Assembly: GCF_964065165.1 (NCBI RefSeq)
Contig: NZ_OZ061549.1
Coordinates: 2,542,001 to 2,606,000 of the forward strand
Direction: 5' to 3'
Length of the DNA stretch: 64,000 nucleotides
DNA from: Levilactobacillus yonginensis
GTDB taxonomy: Bacteria; Bacillota; Bacilli; Lactobacillales; Lactobacillaceae
The notes beneath the pieces are model-generated. The model made no database searches. It saw only the letters and a list, made by a program, of their open reading frames with translations, and was not told the origin of the DNA. Below, piece by piece: positions 20,297 through 30,085 of the stretch. How positions within the stretch are numbered: position 1 is the first letter of the stretch; each line of letters opens with the position of its first letter. A program made the position numbers and the translations under genes.

Positions 20297-20326
20297 GGAT
20301 CTGCCAGAGATGGTGGATCCTTTTTT
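20297..20326 (+). terminator. Terminator of rpoBC
   Basis: GGATCTGCCA pairs with TGGTGGATCC over a GAGA loop, followed by T6. Confidence 0.9.
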
Positions 20327-20351
20327 GCTTACTGCAGAGATGAACGGGCGG

Positions 20352-20996
20352 TTAAGGCCATAACCACCAGATAAGCGCGCTGATCAGGAGATAGGGTAAG
20401 AAAGCGAATCTTGCAGGGGTGCGAATGGTTAGTAGAGCTAAGCTGCACGCTAGCAACAACCAGTGAGCCATCGATAAGCTTCCAAAGAACACCCAGTAGC
20501 CAATCATCATTTCTAAGTCCCCATCGCCAATCCGGGGGTGAGACCAGTGGGGCCACAGCCAACGAACCAGGCCAAATAGACTGGCGACGAATAAGATGGT
20601 CGGCCAAGGCTGACCAATTAAGCTAATGCTGAGGGTGGCCCAGCTTAGCCAGCCGGGGAAGGCCTGGGTTTGTACGTCAGACAGGGCCGCGAATGCCCAA
20701 AGGATCAACCACAGAAGTGGCAGGGTTAATGTAGGTGTCCAGGTTGTCAGCAGAAGGGCTGTAGTTCCCTCCATAAGAAGAATGGTTGGTGAAATGATTG
20801 CTTGACAGTAAGCACAACGACCACGTAGAAATAGGTAACTCAAAATGGGAACCATTTGCCAAGGAGCTAAGCGGGTAGAGCAGGTTACACAGTGCGATGG
20901 CGGGAAGAGTGGAGATTCACCAGTCACGTACCGGTCGGCCATGGCCACGAGGAAGGACCCCAGACAGGCACCATAAATAAATAGGATAAACATCAT
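20352..20996 (-). CDS. comC: Prepilin peptidase (A24 family, competence)
   Basis: A 214-residue polytopic membrane aspartic protease that cuts and N-methylates type IV prepilin-like proteins, needed for the ComG DNA-uptake pilus. The N-terminal GACLGSFL start, the two CxxC pairs CVTC and CAYC flanking a loop (about residues 37-63), and the aspartates of ALSDVQTQ and GDGDLE are those of the family. ATG 20996 is preceded by GAGGTGAT; an in-frame TTG at 21002 is too close to the SD. It lies alone on the minus strand, convergent with rpoC. The ComG genes are not in this window. Confidence 0.9.
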   Translation of the reverse strand: MMFILFIYGACLGSFLVAMADRYVTGESPLFPPSHCVTCSTRLAPWQMVPILSYLFLRGRCAYCQAIISPTILLMEGTTALLLTTWTPTLTLPLLWLILWAFAALSDVQTQAFPGWLSWATLSISLIGQPWPTILFVASLFGLVRWLWPHWSHPRIGDGDLEMMIGYWVFFGSLSMAHWLLLACSLALLTIRTPARFAFLPYLLISALIWWLWP

Positions 20997-21031
20997 TACC
21001 AATCACCTCATAGACTAACTACGTCAAGAAA

Positions 21032-21048
21032 CCCAGAATGTTTCTGGG
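21032..21048. repeat. 7-bp inverted repeat between comC and rpsL
   Basis: CCCAGAA-TGT-TTCTGGG lies between the divergent comC and rpsL genes, upstream of the rpsL promoter. It may be an operator; no T run suits a terminator. Confidence 0.35.
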
Positions 21049-21066
21049 AAATTGCTATTGGGCTTG

Positions 21067-21095
21067 TTGACATGCTATTTGTGGCATGGTATTCT
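21067..21095 (+). promoter_or_regulatory. Promoter of rpsL-rpsG
   Basis: TTGACA, 17-bp spacer, TATTCT; about 180 bases of leader follow. Confidence 0.88.
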
Positions 21096-21151
21096 ATTAA
21101 AGGTGCTTTTCGCAGACAGGTCTCGGGTATTCACTACCAGACATGCTGACT

Positions 21152-21200
21152 GACGGCGGGGAGGACACTTCAATTGAACCCCCGTCTGGGTGGCTTTTTT
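21152..21200 (+). promoter_or_regulatory. Terminator-like hairpin in the rpsL leader
   Basis: GACGG-C-GGG (21152-21160) pairs with CCC-CCGTC (21179-21186), then eight bases and T6 (21195-21200). It precedes the rpsL SD, so it probably acts as an attenuator in a ribosomal-protein leader. Confidence 0.55.
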
Positions 21201-21275
21201 CTTTCAAGAAAAATGAACCACCTGGATGTGTGGACTTAAACTCTAGAATGACTATAGGAAAGGAGGACTATTTAG

Positions 21276-21689
21276 ATGCCTACTATCAACCAATTGGTGC
21301 GTAAAGGTCGTAAATCTAAAAGTTCTAAATCAGATGCCCCAGCTTTAAACTACGGGTATAACAGTTTCAAAAAAGCTCAAGTTAAGAATCCAGCTCCACA
21401 AAAGCGTGGGGTTGCTACTCGTGTCGGTACCATGACACCAAAGAAGCCTAACTCAGCTTTACGGAAATATGCACGTGTGCGGTTGTCAAACTTAATTGAA
21501 GTGACTGCTTACATCCCTGGTATTGGCCACAACCTTCAAGAACATAGTGTTGTGCTTATCCGGGGCGGCCGGGTTAAGGATTTACCTGGGGTTCGTTACC
21601 ATGTTATCCGTGGTGCGCTCGATACTGCCGGGGTTACTGACCGTCGTCAAGGTCGTTCCAAGTACGGGACTAAGAAGCCTAAGGGCTAG
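21276..21689 (+). CDS. rpsL: 30S ribosomal protein S12
   Basis: A 137-residue protein of the decoding centre. It starts [13 protein letters not shown], has the streptomycin-related [15 protein letters not shown] and [25 protein letters not shown] segments; the Lys codons at the usual resistance positions are wild type by eye ([18 protein letters not shown]). AGGAAAGGAGG precedes the start. First gene of the str operon with rpsG 78 bases on. Confidence 0.98.
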   Translation: MPTINQLVRKGRKSKSSKSDAPALNYGYNSFKKAQVKNPAPQKRGVATRVGTMTPKKPNSALRKYARVRLSNLIEVTAYIPGIGHNLQEHSVVLIRGGRVKDLPGVRYHVIRGALDTAGVTDRRQGRSKYGTKKPKG

Positions 21690-21767
21690 ACCGAGACTAA
21701 AAAGTAGGGGCGTTTGCACGGATTCCGTCAAACACCCCGTAACAGCATTTCAAGGAGGATATTAACA

Positions 21768-22238
21768 ATGCCTAGAAAAGGAAACGTACAAAAGCGTGAA
21801 GTCCTTCCTGATCCAATTTACAATTCAAAGTTGGTCACTCGTCTGATCAACCACACGATGATGGATGGGAAACGTGGTACTTCAACTAAAATCATTTATG
21901 GTGCATTTGACATCATTAAGAACGAAACTGGCAACGATCCAGTGGAAGTCTTCGAAGAAGCAATGAAGAACGTCATGCCAGTCTTGGAAGTTAAGGCTCG
22001 GCGTGTTGGTGGGTCAAACTACCAAGTTCCAATCGAAGTTCGTCCTGACCGTCGGACTACTTTAGGTCTGCGTTGGATTGTGCAGTACTCTCGCCTTCGT
22101 GGCGAACACACTATGGTTGACCGGCTTGCCCGCGAAATCATGGATGCTGCCAACAACACAGGTGCTGCTGTTAAGAAGCGTGAAGATACGCACCGGATGG
22201 CTGATGCTAACCGTGCCTTCGCTCATTACCGCTGGTAA
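21768..22238 (+). CDS. rpsG: 30S ribosomal protein S7
   Basis: A 156-residue protein that binds the 3' major domain of 16S rRNA and starts assembly of the head of the 30S subunit. [20 protein letters not shown] is the standard start, and the end [15 protein letters not shown] is intact. ATG 21768 follows AAGGAGG; the frame is open further upstream to 21714 without SD. In E. coli S7 represses its own operon; whether the leader upstream of rpsL does so here is unknown. Confidence 0.98.
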   Translation: MPRKGNVQKREVLPDPIYNSKLVTRLINHTMMDGKRGTSTKIIYGAFDIIKNETGNDPVEVFEEAMKNVMPVLEVKARRVGGSNYQVPIEVRPDRRTTLGLRWIVQYSRLRGEHTMVDRLAREIMDAANNTGAAVKKREDTHRMADANRAFAHYRW

Positions 22239-22268
22239 AAGCAGTTATCATGCTGCATTGCCAGCAGC

Positions 22269-22390
22269 GTGATACAATGTTAGAGCAGAGTGTCCTTGGA
22301 TACTCCCGTCTCTGACTTAAGGGAGTAATCCTTTAATTGAGAGGTGGCGACTAAAATCAATTTTTGATGTTAGTGGCCACCTTTTGGCAC
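22269..22390 (+). promoter_or_regulatory. fusA promoter and structured leader
   Basis: Extended -10 TGA-TACAAT (22270-22278) without a good -35. Two hairpins follow: GGATACTCCC/GGGAGTAATCC (22298-22331) and GGTGGC-GACTAA/TTAGT-GGCCACC (22345-22383) followed by only T4. The second resembles an attenuator between rpsG and fusA. Confidence 0.55.
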
Positions 22391-22427
22391 AATCTACGAT
22401 CAAGTTGAGAGGAGTTACACATTAATC

Positions 22428-24527
22428 ATGGCTAATACTCGTGAATTTCCGCTTGAAAAGACGCGTAACATCGGTATCATGGCTCACATCGATGCCGGTA
22501 AAACGACGACTACTGAGCGTATCCTGTATTATACTGGTAAAATCCATAAGATTGGTGAAACCCATGATGGGGCTTCACAAATGGACTGGATGGAACAAGA
22601 ACAAGAACGGGGTATTACGATCACTTCTGCCGCTACCACGGCCGAATGGAAGAAACACCGGATCAACATCATCGATACTCCAGGACACGTGGACTTCACT
22701 GTTGAAGTTGAACGTTCCCTGCGGGTGCTTGATGGTGCCGTTGCCGTCTTAGACGGTCAAGCCGGTGTTGAACCTCAAACTGAAACTGTTTGGCGTCAAG
22801 CCTCAGATTTCGATGTTCCCCGTATCGTTTTTGTTAACAAGATGGACAAGTTGGGTGCTGACTTCGACTTCTCCGTTAATTCACTCCACGAACGTCTCCA
22901 AGCTAACGCCGTTGCATTGCAAATGGCTATTGGTGCTGAAGATGACTTTGCCGGTGTTGTTGACTTAATCGAAATGAAGGCATACGTCTACGACAAGGAT
23001 GAACTGGGTTCCTCATGGGACACTGTTGATATCCCTGCAGACATGCTGGAAGAAGCTAAGAAGCGTCATGAAGGCATCATCGAAAGCGTTGCTGACGTTG
23101 ATGATGAAATCATGGAAAAGTACCTTGAAGGGGAAGAAATCTCCAAAGAGGAACTGAAGGCTGCTATCCGTCGTGCCACTTTACGTTTGGACTTATTCCC
23201 TGTCTTTGCTGGTTCTGCCTTCAAAGATAAGGGTGTTCAGATGTTGATGGACGCCGTTGTTGACTACTTACCATCTCCATTGGATGTTAAGCCTTACAAC
23301 GCTACGGTTCCTGACACTGACGAAGCCGTTACTTTACGTGCTAACGATGACGATCCATTTGCTGCCTTGGCGTTCAAGGTTGCTACCGACCCATTCGTTG
23401 GTCGTTTAACTTACATCCGGGTTTACTCCGGTACTCTGGAAGCTGGTTCTTACGTACTTAACTCTACGAAGGACAAGCGTGAACGTGTTGGTCGTTTGCT
23501 GCAAATGCATTCAAATCACCGTCAAGAAATTCCAGAAGTCTTCTCTGGTGATATTGCTGGGGCCATTGGTTTGAAGAACACCACTACTGGTGACTCTTTA
23601 ACCGACCCAGATCATCCATTACATTTGGAATCTATGGACTTCCCAGATCCAGTTATCCAGGTTGCCGTAGAACCAAAGACGAAGGCTGACCAAGACAAGA
23701 TGAACACCGCCTTACAAAAGCTTTCTGAAGAAGACCCAACTTTCAAGGCTGAAACTAACCCTGAAACTGGTGAAACTCTGATTGCCGGGATGGGTGAACT
23801 TCACTTGGACATCATCATTGACCGGATGAAGCGTGAATTCAAGGTTGAAGCAAACATTGGTGCTCCTCAAGTTGCCTACCGTGAAGCCTTCACGAAGCCA
23901 ACTAAGGTCCAAGGTAAGTTTGTTCGTCAATCTGGTGGTAAAGGTCAATATGGTGACGTTTGGATCGAATTTACCCCTAACGAACGTGGTAAGGGTTACG
24001 AATTCGAAGACGCTATCGTTGGTGGGGTTGTTCCTCGTGAATTTATCCCTTCAGTTGACCAAGGTCTGCAAGAAGCCATGGCAAACGGTGTGTTAGCCGG
24101 TTACCCATTGGTTGACGTTAAGGCTAAGTTATACGATGGTAGCTACCATGAAGTCGATTCTAGTGAAGCAGCCTTCAAGGTTGCCGCATCATTGGCTTTA
24201 CGTAAGGCTGTCCAATCTGCTGGTCCCGTTATTCTTGAACCAATCATGAAGGTTGATATCTTGGTTCCTGAAGAATACATGGGTGATATCATGGGCCAAG
24301 TTACCGCACGTCGTGGTAAGGTCGATGGTATGGAAGCACGTGGTAACGCACAAATGATTCACTCTTACGTTCCGTTATCCGAAATGTTCGGTTACGCTAC
24401 GACGTTACGTTCTGCATCACAAGGTCGTGGTACCTTCACCATGACGTTTGATCACTACGAACCAACGCCTAAGAGTGTTCAAGCTGACATTATCAAGAAG
24501 AACGGCGGTACTCCAGTCGAAGACTAG
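22428..24527 (+). CDS. fusA: Translation elongation factor G
   Basis: A 699-residue GTPase that drives translocation and, with RRF, ribosome recycling. G1 is AHIDAGKTT (about residue 19-27), G3 DTPGHVDF (about 84), G4 [10 protein letters not shown] (about 140). The domain IV tip and C-terminal ferredoxin-like domains are complete, ending [21 protein letters not shown] lies upstream of ATG 22428. It is third in the str cluster but has its own apparent promoter. The EF-Tu gene does not follow here, as is usual in lactobacilli. Confidence 0.98.
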   Translation: MANTREFPLEKTRNIGIMAHIDAGKTTTTERILYYTGKIHKIGETHDGASQMDWMEQEQERGITITSAATTAEWKKHRINIIDTPGHVDFTVEVERSLRVLDGAVAVLDGQAGVEPQTETVWRQASDFDVPRIVFVNKMDKLGADFDFSVNSLHERLQANAVALQMAIGAEDDFAGVVDLIEMKAYVYDKDELGSSWDTVDIPADMLEEAKKRHEGIIESVADVDDEIMEKYLEGEEISKEELKAAIRRATLRLDLFPVFAGSAFKDKGVQMLMDAVVDYLPSPLDVKPYNATVPDTDEAVTLRANDDDPFAALAFKVATDPFVGRLTYIRVYSGTLEAGSYVLNSTKDKRERVGRLLQMHSNHRQEIPEVFSGDIAGAIGLKNTTTGDSLTDPDHPLHLESMDFPDPVIQVAVEPKTKADQDKMNTALQKLSEEDPTFKAETNPETGETLIAGMGELHLDIIIDRMKREFKVEANIGAPQVAYREAFTKPTKVQGKFVRQSGGKGQYGDVWIEFTPNERGKGYEFEDAIVGGVVPREFIPSVDQGLQEAMANGVLAGYPLVDVKAKLYDGSYHEVDSSEAAFKVAASLALRKAVQSAGPVILEPIMKVDILVPEEYMGDIMGQVTARRGKVDGMEARGNAQMIHSYVPLSEMFGYATTLRSASQGRGTFTMTFDHYEPTPKSVQADIIKKNGGTPVED

Positions 24528-24549
24528 AGTTGTCATTCTCTAAAAATTG

Positions 24550-24588
24550 AAACGTCTTGCTACTTCGGTAGTGGGGCGTTTTTTTTTT
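24550..24588 (+). terminator. Terminator of fusA
   Basis: AACGTCTTGCTAC pairs with GTAGTGGGGCGTT over a TTCG tetraloop, then T9. Confidence 0.93.
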
Positions 24589-24686
24589 GACCATTTTTTG
24601 ATAAATTTCTTCTGACTAAGCTTGAGAGGAACGCGTATAATGATTCATGCAGTTATTTTTACGAGTTGAAAGTTGGATGATAAGTG

Positions 24687-25985
24687 ATGGAAGAGTTATT
24701 TGAACGGACCTCAATTCCCCATGCATATTTCAAGCTGGCATTGCCAGTCGTCTTGAGTATGGTAGCCAGTATGATCTACAACCTGGTAGACACGTACTTT
24801 GTGGCCCAAACACAAAATACCAGCTTGGTTGCAGGGGTGGCCCTGTGTACGCCGCTATTTTCGGTTTTGATTGCCATCGGTGATATTTTTGGATTGGGCG
24901 GTAGTTCCCTGATTTCACGGTTACTGGGACAGAAGGCTTATCAAGTCAGTAGTCGCGTTAGCAGTTTCTGTTTATATAGTGCTGTTGTGGTGGGATTATT
25001 GACAACAGCCGTGTTATTGACAGCAACTCGTCCAGTTTTACATTTGTTAGGTGCGACCCCCGCGACGTATGCGTATGCGAAACAGTTTTATCAGATCATG
25101 GCAATTGGTGCAATGCCCATCATTGTGTCGATTGTTCCGGGAAATCTGATTCGGACTGAAGGTTTCGCGACCCAGTCGATGGTGGGAACCCTGGTGGGGA
25201 CGGTGATCACCATTATCTTAGATCCAATTCTTATCTTTCCGATGGGTATGGGGGCAGCCGGTGCGGCGTTAGCCACCGTGATTGGGTATAGCCTATCAGC
25301 TGGAGTGCTCGTTTACCTAACCGAACATTACTGTCACGTTATCTCGGTAGATGTCCGGCGCAGTCGGATTAATCGTAATCTGGTTAAGCAGGTGTTGTTT
25401 ATTGGGGTACCTGGGTCAATCACGAATTTGATGCAGGCTTTTGGAACGGCAGTGCTGAACCGTTATCTGGTCGCTTATGGACCGACTCGGGTGGCTGCGA
25501 TGGGAATTGTCCTAAAAATGTACATGATTGTTATGCTAGTTATGGTTGGATTTGCCTTTGGCGCACAACCCTTGATTGGGTATACGTTTGGGGCGCAGAA
25601 TATGACACGGTTTAAGAAAATTTTGCGGTTTGACCTTTTAGTAGAGGTAGGGTATGCCTTGATATTAGCGGCATTATTGATGATTTTTGCGCCACAGATC
25701 ATTAGCCTCTTCTTACATGATGGGGCAGTCATTTCTGCGGGTACGTATATGCTGCGAGCCTTCCTGGCAACAACGCCATTCGTTGGCGCTGTGTTAGTTT
25801 ACACGACGGTTTTCCAGAGTACAGGTAAGGCAGGAGGTGCTTTGATTATGTCAATTGCTCGCCAAGGTGTGTTTTTTTACGTCATGATTGTTGCCGGTGC
25901 GGCTTGGTTAGGCTACCATGGGATTATTTGGTCGCAACCAGCCGCAGACGTTCTAACCTGTGGTTTGGGTTGGCTGTTAGCCTGA
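24687..25985 (+). CDS. MATE-family efflux transporter (MepA-like)
   Basis: A 432-residue membrane exporter of the multi-antimicrobial extrusion family, likely a cation-coupled drug or metabolite antiporter. Twelve hydrophobic segments form two MatE repeats; the first begins YFKLALPVVLSMVASMIYNLVDTYFV and the second near FIGVPGSITNLMQAFGTAVLNRYL. ATG 24687 has a weak GGATGA upstream; GTG 24684 is adjacent in frame. The C-terminus stops abruptly after GLGWLLA, slightly shorter than many relatives, which could be natural. It interrupts the str-S10 order and has codon use somewhat less biased than its ribosomal neighbours. Confidence 0.88.
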   Translation: MEELFERTSIPHAYFKLALPVVLSMVASMIYNLVDTYFVAQTQNTSLVAGVALCTPLFSVLIAIGDIFGLGGSSLISRLLGQKAYQVSSRVSSFCLYSAVVVGLLTTAVLLTATRPVLHLLGATPATYAYAKQFYQIMAIGAMPIIVSIVPGNLIRTEGFATQSMVGTLVGTVITIILDPILIFPMGMGAAGAALATVIGYSLSAGVLVYLTEHYCHVISVDVRRSRINRNLVKQVLFIGVPGSITNLMQAFGTAVLNRYLVAYGPTRVAAMGIVLKMYMIVMLVMVGFAFGAQPLIGYTFGAQNMTRFKKILRFDLLVEVGYALILAALLMIFAPQIISLFLHDGAVISAGTYMLRAFLATTPFVGAVLVYTTVFQSTGKAGGALIMSIARQGVFFYVMIVAGAAWLGYHGIIWSQPAADVLTCGLGWLLA

Positions 25986-26056
25986 GGAATTTTTGACCGG
26001 ACCAAATCAGTTGATTAAGCCTGCTATAACAGAGATTTACTGTTTCTATCTTGAAA

Positions 26057-26105
26057 TAAAATTGAGAGAATCTACCATTATATTAGTAATCCTCTCAATT
26101 TTCTT
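26057..26105 (+). terminator. Terminator after the MATE gene
   Basis: AAAATTGAGAG pairs with CTCTCAATTTT, followed by a T-rich stretch. Confidence 0.88.
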
Positions 26106-26344
26106 TTGTATCTGGTGGTCAGACGTGCTAAGATAGACAACGGCTTATGAGGGCTAATCGTCATGGGTGGTTAATTTGGGAATAGTTGTCTAATGGGGCA
26201 GAACACTTCCATTTTAATCTAAATACGGGATTAGCCTAGTATTATCAGACAATTTAAAATAATTTTCACTGAATTTCACGTCTTGATCGAGGTCAATTCG
26301 GTCAGCGATTTCACAAAAAGATTCAAGAAATTCGGCGAAAACCC
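26106..26344. other. Intergenic stretch before the S10 operon
   Basis: No gene seen. TTGTAT (26106-26111), 17 bp, TAAGAT (26129-26134) could be an additional upstream promoter for the S10 operon. Confidence 0.4.
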
Positions 26345-26373
26345 TTGCCAGGCGGCGTTTTATTTAGTATGAT
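26345..26373 (+). promoter_or_regulatory. Main promoter of the S10-spc operon
   Basis: TTGCCA, 17-bp spacer, TATGAT, 172 bases before rpsJ. Confidence 0.85.
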
Positions 26374-26534
26374 AGTTAAGTGCTGTATTTCCCCGGGGTA
26401 TTTTTGTGCCTTGGGGGTAGCGGTTCAAAAGCTTAAGCGATGATGTGGGAGATTGCGACACACCCGGCCGCTTTGCCATGAGGGTGTGGCGGGAATTTCC
26501 ACGGAGTTAGTCTTATTTTTAAAATAGACGAAGG
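26374..26534 (+). promoter_or_regulatory. S10 operon leader
   Basis: A long structured leader with the perfect hairpin CACACCC (26459-26465)/GGGTGTG (26482-26488) and flanking GCG/CGG pairing. No T run follows, so any control is more likely translational or by a protein such as L4. This is a candidate autoregulatory leader by position only. Confidence 0.45.
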
Positions 26535-26544
26535 AGGGAACACA

Positions 26545-26853
26545 ATGGCAAAACAAAAAATTCGGATTCGGTTGAAGGCATACGAACATCGCATCCTTGA
26601 CCAATCAGCGGAAAAGATTGTTGAAACAGCAAAGAGAACTGGTGCCGGCATCTCAGGCCCAATCCCATTGCCAACTGAACGGACAATCTACACCGTATTA
26701 CGTTCACCACATAAGTTTAAGGACTCACGTGAACAATTCGAAATGCGGACGCATAAGCGTTTGATTGATATCGTTAACCCAACGCCAAAGACGGTCGACT
26801 CATTAATGAAGCTTGACCTGCCTAGCGGTGTTGATATCGAAATCAAGTTATAA
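26545..26853 (+). CDS. rpsJ: 30S ribosomal protein S10
   Basis: A 102-residue 30S head protein, also the NusE antitermination partner that binds NusB. The start [19 protein letters not shown] and the loop [15 protein letters not shown] are standard. GAAGGAGGG lies upstream. First gene of the S10 operon. Confidence 0.98.
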   Translation: MAKQKIRIRLKAYEHRILDQSAEKIVETAKRTGAGISGPIPLPTERTIYTVLRSPHKFKDSREQFEMRTHKRLIDIVNPTPKTVDSLMKLDLPSGVDIEIKL

Positions 26854-26897
26854 TTTTCAAGGTAATAAACTAATACAATATAATCGGAGGTGTACTC

Positions 26898-27548
26898 ATG
26901 ACCACTAAAGGAATCTTAGGGAAAAAGGTCGGGATGACGCAAGTCTTCACTGATGCTGGCGAATTAATCCCCGTTACTGTTGTCGAAGCAACGCCAAACG
27001 TTGTGTTACAAGTTAAGACGATGGAAAACGACGGTTACGAAGCCATTCAACTTGGTTACCAAGACAAGCGTGAAGTACTCAGCAACAAGCCCGAACAAGG
27101 TCATGTAGCAAAAGCAAACACGACTCCTAAGCGCTTCATTCGTGAATTCAGAGATGTTGAGCTGGGAGATTACAAGGTAGCAGACGAAGTTAAAGTTGAT
27201 ACCTTCCAAGCAGGAGACATCGTGGATGTCACAGGTGTCACTAAAGGTCATGGATACCAAGGTAACATTCATAAAGATGGTCAAAGCCGTGGACCTATGG
27301 CCCATGGTTCTCGTTACCACCGTCGTCCAGGTTCTCTGGGTGCTATCATTAACCGGGTATTCCCTGGTATGAAGCTTCCAGGCCGGATGGGTAACAAGAC
27401 GGTTACTATCCAAAACCTCGTGATCGTTAAGGCTGACATTGATAACAACGTTCTGTTGATCAAGGGTAACGTGCCTGGTGCTAACAAGTCACTTGTTTCC
27501 GTTAAGAGTGCTGTTCGCCCACCACGTCCTAAGCAATCTGAAAAATAA
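26898..27548 (+). CDS. rplC: 50S ribosomal protein L3
   Basis: A 216-residue early-assembly protein near the peptidyl transferase centre. Begins [16 protein letters not shown]; the central loop [19 protein letters not shown] is intact. CGGAGG precedes ATG 26898. Second gene of the S10 operon, 44 bases after rpsJ. Confidence 0.98.
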   Translation: MTTKGILGKKVGMTQVFTDAGELIPVTVVEATPNVVLQVKTMENDGYEAIQLGYQDKREVLSNKPEQGHVAKANTTPKRFIREFRDVELGDYKVADEVKVDTFQAGDIVDVTGVTKGHGYQGNIHKDGQSRGPMAHGSRYHRRPGSLGAIINRVFPGMKLPGRMGNKTVTIQNLVIVKADIDNNVLLIKGNVPGANKSLVSVKSAVRPPRPKQSEK

Positions 27549-27569
27549 ATAGGAAGGGAGGATAATTAA

Positions 27570-28193
27570 ATGACAAGCGTAGCATTATACAAGCAAGATG
27601 GTAATCAAAACGGCAACGTTGATTTGAATGCTGATATCTTTGGTATCGAACCTAACGAAAACGTCGTATTTGACACAATCCTGATGCAACGAGCTTCCTT
27701 ACGCCAAGGAACCCACGCCGTAAAAAACCGGAGTGCCGTTCGTGGTGGTGGTAAGAAGCCATGGCGTCAAAAGGGTACTGGTCGTGCCCGTCAAGGTTCC
27801 ATCCGTTCACCACAATGGGTCGGTGGTGGTGTGGTCTTTGGACCAACCCCTCGCTCATACAGTTACCGCCTTCCTAAGAAGGTTGGCCGTTTAGCACTTA
27901 AGTCAGTTCTTTCTCAAAAGGTTCTTGACGAAAGCTTATACGTTCTTGACGCATTAGCATTCGACGCACCTAAGACGAAAGAATTCGCCGCAGTGCTGGC
28001 TGGTTTGAACGTCACGACTAAGACGTTGGTTGTCCTTGAAGATGACAACGTTACTGCTGCTTTAGCAGCCCGCAACTTATCCAATGTTAAGGTAATTCCA
28101 GCCAAGAGCTTGAACGTCCTCGATATTGCTGATGCGGACAAGTTAGTGATTACCCAACCAGCTCTTTCTCAAGTAGAGGAGGTGCTCGCATAA
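27570..28193 (+). CDS. rplD: 50S ribosomal protein L4
   Basis: A 207-residue protein lining the exit tunnel and, in E. coli, the repressor of the S10 operon. The extended loop [26 protein letters not shown] (about residue 60-85) is the tunnel constriction where macrolide-resistance changes arise; it looks wild type. Its TAA stop overlaps the ATG of rplW by one base, so the two are translationally coupled. Confidence 0.98.
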   Translation: MTSVALYKQDGNQNGNVDLNADIFGIEPNENVVFDTILMQRASLRQGTHAVKNRSAVRGGGKKPWRQKGTGRARQGSIRSPQWVGGGVVFGPTPRSYSYRLPKKVGRLALKSVLSQKVLDESLYVLDALAFDAPKTKEFAAVLAGLNVTTKTLVVLEDDNVTAALAARNLSNVKVIPAKSLNVLDIADADKLVITQPALSQVEEVLA

Positions 28194-28480
28194 TGGAATC
28201 ACGTGACATTATTTTACGCCCAGTTGTTACCGAAGCAACGATGGCAACTATGGACGACAAGCGTTACACCTTTGACGTTGACGTACGAGCAACCAAGACA
28301 CAAGTCAAGCATGCTATTGAAGACATCTTTGACGTTAAGGTTGTTAAGGTCAACATCATGAACTTAAAGGGTAAGTTAAAGCGTCAAGGTCGTTACGAAG
28401 GCTACACTAAGAAGCGTCGTAAGGCTATTGTCAGCTTATCTGCCGACTCAAAAGAAATTAAATTATTCAACGAAGAATAA
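28193..28480 (+). CDS. rplW: 50S ribosomal protein L23
   Basis: A 95-residue protein at the tunnel exit that docks trigger factor and [23 protein letters not shown] start, basic loop [18 protein letters not shown] near residue 62-80. SD AGAGGAGG lies within the end of rplD, supporting coupling. Confidence 0.97.
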   Translation: MESRDIILRPVVTEATMATMDDKRYTFDVDVRATKTQVKHAIEDIFDVKVVKVNIMNLKGKLKRQGRYEGYTKKRRKAIVSLSADSKEIKLFNEE

Positions 28481-28506
28481 AATTTCAAATATAGGAGGGA
28501 AATAAC

Positions 28507-29355
28507 GTGGCGATTAAGAAATACAAACCAACAAGCAATGGTCGTCGTAACATGACGAGCTTGGTTTACAAAGACGTCATCACTAAGACGACTCCTGAAA
28601 AGTCATTGCTTGATTCACAAAGTCATTCTGCTGGGCGTAACAACGCTGGTAAAATGACTGTCCGTCATCGTGGCGGTGGTAACAAACGCCAATACCGGAT
28701 CATCGACTTCAAGCGGATTAAGGATGATGTTACAGCAACCGTTAAGGCTATCGAATACGATCCTAACCGTACTGCCAACATTGCATTGTTAGTTTACGCT
28801 GATGGTGTTAAGTCATACATCATTGCACCTAAGGGCTTAAAGGTTGGTATGCAAGTACAATCTGGTCCAGATGCTGATATCAAAGTCGGTAACGCATTAC
28901 CATTGAAGAACATTCCTTTTGGGACTGTCATTCACAACATCGAATTGAAGCCTGGTAAGGGTGGCCAATTGGTCCGTTCTGCTGGTACTTCAGCTCAATT
29001 GTTAGGTAAAGCTAACGACGACAAGTACGTGTTAGTTCGTCTTTCATCTGGTGAAGTTCGGATGATCTTGAACGTTAACCGTGCAACTATCGGTGCCGTA
29101 GGTAACGAAGAACATGAACTGATCAACGTTGGTAAAGCTGGCCGTAACCGGTGGGCTGGTCAACGTCCTCACGTTCGTGGTTCAGTTATGAACCCTAACG
29201 ATCACCCACATGGTGGTGGTGAAGGTAAGGCTCCTGTTGGTTTACCATCTCCTCTTTCTCCATGGGGTAAGAAGACCGTTGGTAAGAAGACACGTTCGAA
29301 GAAGAACAAGACTGAGAAGTTCATTGTTCGTCATCGTAAAGGTTCTAAGATGTAA
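28507..29355 (+). CDS. rplB: 50S ribosomal protein L2
   Basis: A 282-residue protein needed for subunit joining and peptidyl transferase. The GTG start follows [23 protein letters not shown] start; the C-terminal [15 protein letters not shown] with the conserved His and the tail [19 protein letters not shown] are present. Fifth gene of the operon. Confidence 0.98.
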   Translation: MAIKKYKPTSNGRRNMTSLVYKDVITKTTPEKSLLDSQSHSAGRNNAGKMTVRHRGGGNKRQYRIIDFKRIKDDVTATVKAIEYDPNRTANIALLVYADGVKSYIIAPKGLKVGMQVQSGPDADIKVGNALPLKNIPFGTVIHNIELKPGKGGQLVRSAGTSAQLLGKANDDKYVLVRLSSGEVRMILNVNRATIGAVGNEEHELINVGKAGRNRWAGQRPHVRGSVMNPNDHPHGGGEGKAPVGLPSPLSPWGKKTVGKKTRSKKNKTEKFIVRHRKGSKM

Positions 29356-29357
29356 TA

Positions 29358-29408
29358 ATCCGGTTTACCGGATGTCAAGAGACCTGGTTGTCATCGGCTT
29401 AACCGATG
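29358..29408 (+). repeat. Two small hairpins between rplB and rpsS
   Basis: ATCCGG-TTTA-CCGGAT (29358-29373) and CATCGG-CTTAA-CCGATG (29392-29408) fill the otherwise unusually long gap (78 bases) before the rpsS SD. Neither has a T run. They may stabilise or be processing sites in the mRNA. Confidence 0.5.
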
Positions 29409-29433
29409 CGCCACAAGTAGAGGAGGTTTCATA

Positions 29434-29709
29434 ATGGGTCGTAGTTTGAAAAAAGGACCTTTCGCCGATGCGCACTTATTAAAGAAGATTGATGCGCAAA
29501 AGGATTCACAAAAGAAGGCCGTCATCAAGACCTGGTCCCGTCGGTCTACTATTTTCCCAAGCTTTGTAGGTTACACTATCGCTGTTTATGATGGACGGAA
29601 GCATGTACCAGTTTACGTTCAAGAAGACATGGTAGGCCACAAACTTGGCGAATTCGTACCAACCCGGACATTCCGTGGTCATGGTGGCGACGACAAGAAA
29701 ACTCGTTGA
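29434..29709 (+). CDS. rpsS: 30S ribosomal protein S19
   Basis: A 91-residue 30S head protein in contact with S13 and the A-site tRNA region. [15 protein letters not shown] start and [15 protein letters not shown] end are standard. AGAGGAGG precedes ATG 29434. It follows the paired hairpins after rplB. Confidence 0.98.
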   Translation: MGRSLKKGPFADAHLLKKIDAQKDSQKKAVIKTWSRRSTIFPSFVGYTIAVYDGRKHVPVYVQEDMVGHKLGEFVPTRTFRGHGGDDKKTR

Positions 29710-29725
29710 TAAGGAGGATTAACTA

Positions 29726-30082
29726 ATGGCTGAACAAGTTACATCAGCGCAAGCGACTACTAAGACGGTTCGGATTGCTGCTCGCAAAGTCCGCCTTGTC
29801 ATCGATCTTATCCGCGGCAAGAGCGTCGCTGAAGCAATCGCTATTTTAAAGTTCACACCGCGTGGAGCATCACCCGTTGTGGAAAAAGTTTTAAACTCAG
29901 CAATTGCTAACGCAGAAAACAATTTTGACTTAGATCGTCAAGATCTAATCGTTAGCGAAGCCTTTGTGAACGAAGGACCAACCCTTAAGCGGTTCCGTCC
30001 TCGTGCTAAAGGTTCTGCTTCACCAATTAACAAGCGTACGAGTCATGTTACGGTTGTTGTATCTGAGAAAAAGGAGGGATAA
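29726..30082 (+). CDS. rplV: 50S ribosomal protein L22
   Basis: A 118-residue protein of the exit tunnel. Basic core [19 protein letters not shown], and the beta-hairpin [21 protein letters not shown] near the end, which reaches into the tunnel and is a macrolide-resistance site; looks wild type. The N-terminus is a few residues longer than in E. coli. Confidence 0.97.
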   Translation: MAEQVTSAQATTKTVRIAARKVRLVIDLIRGKSVAEAIAILKFTPRGASPVVEKVLNSAIANAENNFDLDRQDLIVSEAFVNEGPTLKRFRPRAKGSASPINKRTSHVTVVVSEKKEG

Positions 30083-30085
30083 CGC

